The notes under the pieces are model-generated. The model did no database searches and was not told the DNA's origin. It saw only the letters and a program-made list of their open reading frames with translations. 64,000 nucleotides of DNA from Nectonema munidae (taxonomy: Eukaryota > Nematomorpha > Nectonematoida > Nectonematidae): the NCBI GenBank assembly GCA_030549495.1, contig JAUIRK010000065.1, positions 506,001 to 570,000 on the forward strand, read 5' to 3'. Below are positions 57,090-64,000 of the stretch, in pieces. A program made the position numbers and the translations under genes. Within the stretch, counting starts at the first letter, position 1. The number at the start of each line of letters is the position of its first letter.

Positions 57090-59740
57090 TATTATTGCAG
57101 GAGATTTTAATTTGAATCTATTTAAAGCAGACAAATCAAATGAAATAAGACAATTCTTGAAATTACTGAAATCATTTTCTTTTTTACCCTCTTTAACTCC
57201 ACTACTCGCCCGCAACATAATACTTTAATAGACAATTTTTTCATATCTTCTAATGTTAGAAATTTTAATGCAATTGTTATTGACGTCTTGATTTCAGATC
57301 ATTTTCCCATTCTTTTGAGTTTTCCTTATACTACGAAGCAAAAGAGTTACAATTTGAAAAAATTTTATCCAACAAGATTTATAAGTTTTTTTGAAGCATT
57401 AGAAAAAACAATATCCTGGCATCTCTTTGTTGATAATCCAGATATTTACTTTTATACTTTGACTAAACTGATTGTTACGGCTCAACATATGGCCACAAAA
57501 ACTTTATTGAGCAAAAGTGAGAAAAAAAGTTCTTATAGCCCTTGGATGACTCCATTTCTTTTAAAAATAATAAATAGGAAGAATAAATTATACAAAAAAA
57601 TGAAAAGTAGTAATGGTTTTGTTTACTTTATTTTGAAAGCAAGGTTAAACAATCTTAATAGATTAATAAAAGATTCAATCAATTATTTGAAAAATTCATA
57701 TTATAAAAAACTTTTTGAAGAAAAGAATTCTTCAAAGGATACATGGAAGATAATAAACAATGTTATAAAACAAAAGCCTATGAATAAAATTTCTTTGAAA
57801 TGTGATGATAAAATTATTACTAACGATTACAGCATAGGAGAAATTCTAAATAAAAATTTTCTGGAAAAAAGCATTGTTGATGATTCAAATGACGTTTCTT
57901 TCTTGAATTTTTTATCTTGTCATTCAACTTCTTTTAAATTCAAAAAAGTTAATGTTTATGATATTATTCTTGCATTTAAATCTATAAAGCTTACATCCTC
58001 AACTGACTATTTTGGAATATCATCAAATCGCCTGAAAATTATTTTTCCATATATAGTTAAGTATCTTCTTAGTGGATATAATTCGTGTATTGAACACAGT
58101 GTTTATCCAGAAATATTCAAAGTAACCAAAGTAGTACCAATATTTAAAAAAGGAGATAAACAACTAAGAGAAAATTATAGACCTGTTTCTATTATACCAA
58201 CTCTGTCTAAGATTCTGGAAAAACTTTTGTTTTTGCAACTGAACTCTTATATATCAGAAAAAAATATAATCTTCCATAATCAATTTGGTTATAGAAAGGG
58301 ATATTCTACACAAATGTTACACTCTACTCTTATAAATGACATATATAAATGTAAAAATAAAGACATGCATCCTTTAGTCTTTCTCCTTGATCTATCAAGT
58401 GCTTTTGACACTATTAGTCATAATAAATTATTACTAAAACTAGATAAGTATGGAATGGACAACTCTTCTCTTAATTTAATGCGCTCTTATTTGGATAGGA
58501 GACAACAGTGCGTTGCCATAAATGACACTTTATCAAATCTTTCTTTGATTAGGGCAGGAGTTCCACAAGGCTCGATTTTATCGCCTCCTCTTTTCCCTTT
58601 ACTTAAATGATCTCCCCAATGCTTGTACTCATTTTAAATATTATATCTATGCTGACGATATAACAATTCTGGACCCCATACCCTCTTGTATGTCCTCAAG
58701 TTTTTTTCATAAAATTACATCTTGGTTATCTCAAAACTTGCTCTTTGCTAATTTAAATAAATCTAAAATTATGTTTTTTTCATCTAATAATTCAATTGTA
58801 AATTTACCGCAAAGCATTGAATGTGTATCGAGTTTTAATTTACTTGGACTCATACTTGATGAAAAGTTAAATTGGAAAAAGCATATTGAAAGAGTTGAAG
58901 AAAAGCTATCATTCATAATAGGATTATTCAGGCAACTAAGGAACAGATTTCCAATCCACATAAAGTTATTTTTATATAAAACAATATTCATACCTCATCT
59001 TACATACAGTTTGGAAAATTGGGGCATGTCAATTGCAATAAGATTTTATCTTTACAGAAAACAGCATTAAAATTAAAAAAATACTCTCATACTAGCAATC
59101 TTTTTTACGAAAATAATTTGCTTAAATTGCCAGATCTTTATAAATATAAAGCATGCTTGTTTCTACAAAGAATCCTAAGTTTTTGGTTTCCTTGTTTGTT
59201 TGATACTTGGATTAAATCTAATTCCAGTGTCCATAATTACTACACTCGTAGTGCTAATAAAATGCATTTAAAAAGTAGAAAAGCAATTTGTAAGCATTCA
59301 CCTGAAAGTAGATTAACTAAACTTTGGAATGAACTACTTTATAACTTTGCTAACATCACACAAACTGAAAAACTTAAAAAGCATCTTATCAATACATTTG
59401 TTTCTCAATAAAATCAGGATTGTGCTATTATTGATTGTTTTTCATGCAATCTTGATACCGCATAACTTACTTATAATATCTTTTAATACATATATTTTAC
59501 TTCTACATGCATTATATATATATATATATAAATATATATTTCTTTTTCTTTTTTTTCCCCTTAATTCTCTACAAATTGTATATCATATTTATCTTTGCAA
59601 GAAACATTCTTTAAAACACTTTTTTTTTGGAATAGTTGGAAAGATCAATCAAGCGGTGACAACCTTCTGGTCTTCCGAAGATAAATGTTGGAATGATTTA
59701 TTATTTCACTTTATCAATAAAGTTCTTTCTTCTTCTTAAA
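57090..59740 (+). mobile_element. LINE (non-LTR retrotransposon), 5'-truncated, broken
   Basis: It begins inside the endonuclease: AGDFNLNLF near 57099, then ISDHFPILLSF at 57288. A long open frame to 58610 holds the reverse transcriptase: FKKGDKQLRENYRPVSIIPT, FGYRKGYSTQ, motif A VFLLDLSSAFDTISHNKLLL, and motif B AGVPQGSILSP. A frame change near 58600 precedes motif C YADDITIL near 58650-58675. The thumb and C-terminal region follow in further frames (KIMFFSSNN, then LLKLPDLYKYKACLFLQRIL, ending at 59411). It fits the Jockey/CR1 side of the LINE tree. The 440-codon uninterrupted stretch suggests a fairly recent insertion. A simple TA repeat sits at 59514-59537. Confidence 0.88.
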
Positions 59741-60996
59741 GAATAAACAGTTCGACCGTCATGTCATTGGCATCCCTAACAACTAGTAGCTAAGTACCCC
59801 CACTTAAAGTATTTTGGAAAGATTTTGAATGCAAAGAAATATAATTTCTTCACCCTGAAAACATATGGATTTGATCAATTACTACACTGCCTTTGTTAAT
59901 TCATAGCCCGTATCCACAGTGTAGATAGGCTATATTTCTATGCAAACCTAAATTTTTACCGAGAGATAAATTCTCTATCAAATTCCAACCCAATAATTAT
60001 TTTCTATGAATTTTTCTTCTTAGAAATGCTAAATTATTTGTATTTAAATTTTAGATTTTCAATTTTTTGAAAAAATATTTTTAACATTACCATTTCCATA
60101 AAAAAAAAGTCATAGCCAAATTAATGCAAAAATTTACATCTTCATTTGTCGATAATAATTTATTCAATTTCCAATTGTTTTCAAAATTGATTACATATTC
60201 ATATCTTTTAAAATATTTTACATAAAATAAAAATTAAAAATTAAAAAATTATTTTCATTTTTCAAAAAAATTGATTGAGTCTTCAATGAATTTTCCAAAC
60301 AAATCAACTTCATCCAACTTTCAGTTTTAATACATCATCTTAAAAAAATTTTAAAGGGATTATGAAAATGTAAAAAAAGATTATCTTTTAGATTAATGAA
60401 AAATTTTTCACACAATTAAGTCTGAAAAAATCTCAAGATTTGCGAATTTGAACCCCAAAATATATTAAAATAATTGGATTGATTTAAAAAAAATACATAT
60501 TATGAATCAACTCTATGAGAATGGAGTTTAGAATTTTTAATTAATCAGTTTTTAATCTAATAACCAGCACTCATCCAGCAGAACGCGTGCTTGTAAACGA
60601 GACAATTTTTAATCAATGTGTTTCTTCTCAAATTTCTGGCTAATTTTAACATAGACTAACTCAACACAGAACCTAGTTCTTTTCATCATGATAAATGATA
60701 AAATAAATGCATTGATACTTTTCTAATATACTGACTTTTTAAAAATAAAACCTTTACGTGTGGAAGAAAATTTGGAGGAACTGTTGCAAAAGATATGATG
60801 TAACAAACAACATGACATGAACAACTTTGAAAGTTTTTAGCGTGCTTGAGAGGGATATATGCAGTGAATGATGCGTACCCACTATGCCGCAATTTGCTTT
60901 TATATTCAGCTAATTTTAGACCTATCAAGTAAGTATGCCTGATTCTGTGAGGCATGAATCTTCTATTAGTCCTAACTGTTCCTCAAATATTATATT
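59741..60996. other. No gene seen
   Basis: AT-rich with poly-A and poly-T runs. The 60686-60955 minus frame has no domain. Confidence 0.4.
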
Positions 60997-61114
60997 ACTA
61001 GCCGGTCCCGTGGTCGTTTCTCGCTTCGCTCGAAACATAGGATTCTGGGTAGTGTGTATATTGAGTTGCTAATTCAAATTCGCTTCGCTCAAAACGACCA
61101 CGGGACCGGCTAGT
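60997..61114. repeat. 118-bp hairpin MITE with perfect 23-bp inverted repeats
   Basis: ACTAGCCGGTCCCGTGGTCG plus TTT at 60997-61019 is the exact reverse complement of 61092-61114. Inside, CGCTTCGCTC occurs twice in direct orientation, and an AACATAGGATTC...GAGTTGCTAAT block is repeated just outside at 61139-61181. It is GC-rich compared with its surroundings. Confidence 0.85.
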
Positions 61115-61204
61115 TTTTTTTTGTTTAGGCTACGCTCCAAACATAGGATTCATGGTAGTGTGTATTTTGAGTTGCTAATAGTGTTATATGGTATGGTGGT
61201 CAGT

Positions 61205-61275
61205 TTTTAGAATATTTGTATCTTTTCTGTGTATTTTTCTATTACACCATATAAAAATACAGAGAAAAGATATTT
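61205..61275. repeat. Imperfect hairpin
   Basis: GTATCTTTTCTGTGTATTTTT is followed after a short loop by AAAAATACAGAGAAAAGATA, giving a stem of about 19 bp. Confidence 0.75.
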
Positions 61276-61392
61276 CAACCAATCAGAATGCTTCAAGCGA
61301 CACTCACACTACAGATATATGAACTCATCACACATATAAAAATACACATAAAACATATAATAATTTCAACCAATCAGAATGCTTCAAGCGAC
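61272..61392 (+). repeat. 30-bp direct repeat pair, 91 bp apart
   Basis: ATTTCAACCAATCAGAATGC followed by TTCAAGCGAC occurs at 61272-61301 and 61363-61392 without mismatch. Confidence 0.9.
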
Positions 61393-61839
61393 AATTGTAT
61401 ATCGCAACCTTTAGGTAAATTTGAGCTTTCCACCAGTCTTTTGACAATTTCTTGCGAGGAAAAAGGGTTGATATCGTCTAATCCATGTTTATTTATTTCT
61501 AGCTTCGAGATATAATAAGTACGAGCATCGTTGCAATGATAACACTTGATGCCAAACGGATCTGTTTCTGAAGGATCATAAATTCTCAAAATGATCTCTG
61601 TCCTCTAAACTTTATAAGTTACTCGTTTACTGTGACGCAATCTTTGGGTGTGAAATATTCATAACATATTTGGTAATAATGATCGTTTTGAATTTCATCT
61701 TAATGGCATCCAGTTAGCACTGCAAGATATCGTTAACTAAAAGCAAAACCAACAAATGAAATAAACGAAGAATTGGCACACCTACAAAGTTTCACTTGTA
61801 GGCTAATGTCAGCAGTTTGGTATAAAATGAGATATGTGC

Positions 61840-62160
61840 AAAAAGGTAATTCAAGCTAGAGATGCCACTTTGGATGTAGAAGTGTCTAATATTGAAACTC
61901 TTGTTGAAGATTTTGTTAGGCAACGAAGTAATTGGAAAGGAATCTGGAGTGAAGCCAAAGAGGTTGCATGAACCCTTGACGTCCAAATTAAATTCTGCTT
62001 TGGACGTGAACATGTAGATCGGAAGAGAACAAGGATGCATGATTACACAAGTACACATGAAGCCAATATGGCAGAAATGAATGACAGAAGAAGCTTATCC
62101 AGAAGAAGCCTATTTTAGATAAACTGGGTTGTTGCTGGTAAGATAGCTTAATGTGTTAAA
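61840..62160 (+). mobile_element. hAT transposase fragment
   Basis: Broken frames give KKVIQARDATLDVEVSNIET, LVEDFVRQRSNWKGIWSEAK and a downstream KRTRMHD. This is the conserved VIQARDATLDVE..NIE.L segment of the hAT group related to ZMYM1 and the 52-kDa repressor. No ends were seen. Confidence 0.75.
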
Positions 62161-62830
62161 AGAATTGAAATTGTGTGAGCTATTTAGACAAGCTGATTTT
62201 GATAGTGTTATTAGAAACTTTGCAAATGATTTTCTTCTAATTTCATTCTTGATTGGATTTTACTATGAACATTATAAAGTCATATTAAAAAATGATAATA
62301 TTTTCCCATTACTCAAATACCGATATGTTTTAACAAACTATGCTTCATATAATTAATAGAAGAGGATTTCTTGTTTAAATTAATGCACATTAATCAACCG
62401 CAATTTTTTATCTTAAAATAATTTTGCAAATCTTATAGGGGTCCTAAATGGGTTTTGTTAGGGCTAAAAAATTTCTTTTGGGGGTCTTTTGTTTGTAGTC
62501 CACCCGTTTTTTCAGATAAAAATTTTGGAATTAAAAGAATAGGTAAAGTAGTTTAAAGAGAAAATGTAAATTACCTAAATTTAAACGGCTTTCAGATGGG
62601 ATTTTTTTTGATTTTACGGGATTTTCGGGCTAATATGTGGCTTCACCATTAATAAAATTTATGAGGGAATTTATTTTCATTTTTTATCCAAAAAAATACT
62701 TGAAGTTTTTCCTTTGTAAGTTCACGACAAATTCATTATCTATGCAAGTAAATAATGAGGTTGCGTTACAAAATAATTTAAAAAAAAATTAACGCCATCT
62801 TATAAAATTTATTTTGAGATAATCAAGTTG
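62161..62830. other. No gene seen
   Basis: AT-rich. A short open frame at 62153-62356 has no recognised domain. Confidence 0.35.
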
Positions 62831-62844
62831 AAATGATAACTTCA

Positions 62845-63380
62845 CACCAATGTAAAGAAAAAAAACATAAAAAAGTGCACATGAAACATAGAAGTGTTCT
62901 GCATATCAAAATGACAATTGGGACATATCAAATAAGAGTGTTTTTTGCAAATATATTTTTTACAGAAAGAACACTTTCGGTAACCTCCAGTTCTAGATTT
63001 GCCATCCAGTATCGAATAATATTTTCTATTAGTGGAACTACTTTGGATGTCTTCTCCACCTGTAAAAAATCCATAAAATGATGGAATATTTTTGATAGGC
63101 CTTGAAATTTGCGAAACATTAGAGCGAAGGAGCATTGATTGTTCACAAAGTTTGAGAGATAAATCTTCCAAAAAATTTTCTTCCGCTTTCTTTAGTAGAA
63201 GTAGTTGAAAGCGGCACTATCCAAGTAATTAGCGAAGATGGCCATGGTCCATCGTCGACTAGGTTTATAAGAAGTGAAATCTCTTACCCTACGGTTGAAA
63301 CCATCAACACCAACTTTACATTGATTGCACAGTACTACAGTTTCTGGTTTGTTTTTATTTGATGTTATTGAGACACCCTT
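62845..63380 (-). mobile_element. piggyBac transposase C-terminal fragment
   Basis: On the minus strand: NKNKPETVVLCNQCKVGVDG, then RRWTMAIFANYLDSAAFN (the third catalytic Asp region, K.GVD....), a frame change, SQISRPIKNIPS, and the terminal Cys-rich zinc domain GGYRKCSFCKKYICKKHSYL with ICPNCHF. It is the 3' end of an element whose rest lies to the right or is lost. The zinc domain is intact. Confidence 0.85.
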
Positions 63381-64000
63381 GATATGTTAAGATGTTAAAA
63401 GGTAGACCGCTTTAAAGTTGGCCTAGCATGCTTCATCAGGGTATATATATTTAAAGTGATGCAGACTCAAAATCAACAACTTTACTCTCCGTTTCTTGTA
63501 AATTCAAAGTTCGTTTGTATTTTGGTTTAAGCACTTTAGGCAAAAAACGGAGATAGGATTTATTGTACCGCAAATAGCTAGTCTGTTCTTGCTAAGCGCT
63601 CACTTTGCTAATTTATGCCATGTGAAAAATTGTCCAAGAAAGACTTCACAAACTCCGGCTCGGCTAGGTCACATCCCGTAATCAAACGTTTGCAAATTTG
63701 AACACTAGAAAAGTAATTTATACCAATCAATCCTGAAACGTAAACTTCTGGCTTCATAACATAAAAAGTGTTTAAAAAAAGTATCGAGAATCACTCTGCC
63801 AGAAGATCATTTATCATTTGGATGCCTAGTATTTACATTATGAAATCAAATGAAGATATTTATAAAAGTGAACATTCGTCTTCCCATCACTCCACCAAAA
63901 AAAGGGATGGCCACTTGTATAAAAAAATGTGTCTTGTAGTTATTATTGGGCTTGTCCGAAATGAATAAGTCATACAAAATAGGCTAAAAGGTCAATGATT
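63381..64000. other. Unassigned sequence at the right edge
   Basis: It may hold further upstream parts of the piggyBac element, but I could not align them. A minus-strand segment (MKPEVYVSGLIGINYFSSVQ and on to LDNFSHG, near 63615-63760) reads like a transposon-derived peptide of unknown family. Confidence 0.3.

Overview
The window is AT-rich animal nuclear DNA. It has spliced genes with large introns, GT-AG junctions, AATAAA signals and a dense, mostly dead transposon load. The transposon spectrum (piggyBac, several hAT lineages, a MULE, pogo/Tigger, two non-LTR retrotransposons, a Penelope-like remnant, tRNA-derived SINE pieces) and the gene content suggest an invertebrate, most likely an arthropod. 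A crustacean such as a copepod would fit, but this is inference only.

Layout. 1-13.3 kb is a transposon graveyard: a LINE, a MULE split by a hAT insertion with a perfect 8-bp target duplication, a BED-finger hAT, an internally deleted piggyBac, and hAT scraps. 13.5-32.9 kb is one host gene, a Rac-family small GTPase on the + strand. Its six coding exons join exactly into 192 codons over 18.7 kb, and its introns carry piggyBac, hAT, Penelope-like and MITE insertions. 33.6-36.8 kb is a 3.1-kb hAT-type element with a perfect 8-bp target duplication; inside it lie a 614-bp element with a 10-bp target duplication, a SINE and short tandem repeats. 37.2 kb holds a fragment of a conserved repeated protein. 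40-42.8 kb is a cluster of broken transposons (hAT-like, pogo/Tigger, hAT).

38.7-56.7 kb holds a divergent (head-to-head) pair of related secreted immunoglobulin-domain genes. The minus-strand gene joins a signal-peptide exon, an I-set-like Ig exon and a second Ig-like exon, all with phase-1 introns (209 aa). Its 55-nt signal-peptide exon is present twice, at 47.4 and 49.7 kb. The plus-strand gene (52.88-56.46 kb) has a TATA-box promoter, its own 55-nt signal-peptide exon and only the second Ig-like domain (115 aa). The last exons and 3' flanks of the two genes are clear inverted duplicates. This is the most interesting system in the window and may be an expanding family of small secreted effectors or recognition proteins. 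A piggyBac-type non-autonomous element loaded with a ~150-bp tandem satellite sits inside the first intron of the minus-strand gene.

57.1-59.7 kb is a second LINE. 61-62.2 kb has hairpin repeats and a hAT fragment. 62.8-64 kb is the C-terminal part of another piggyBac transposase. All coordinates and alignments were made by eye.
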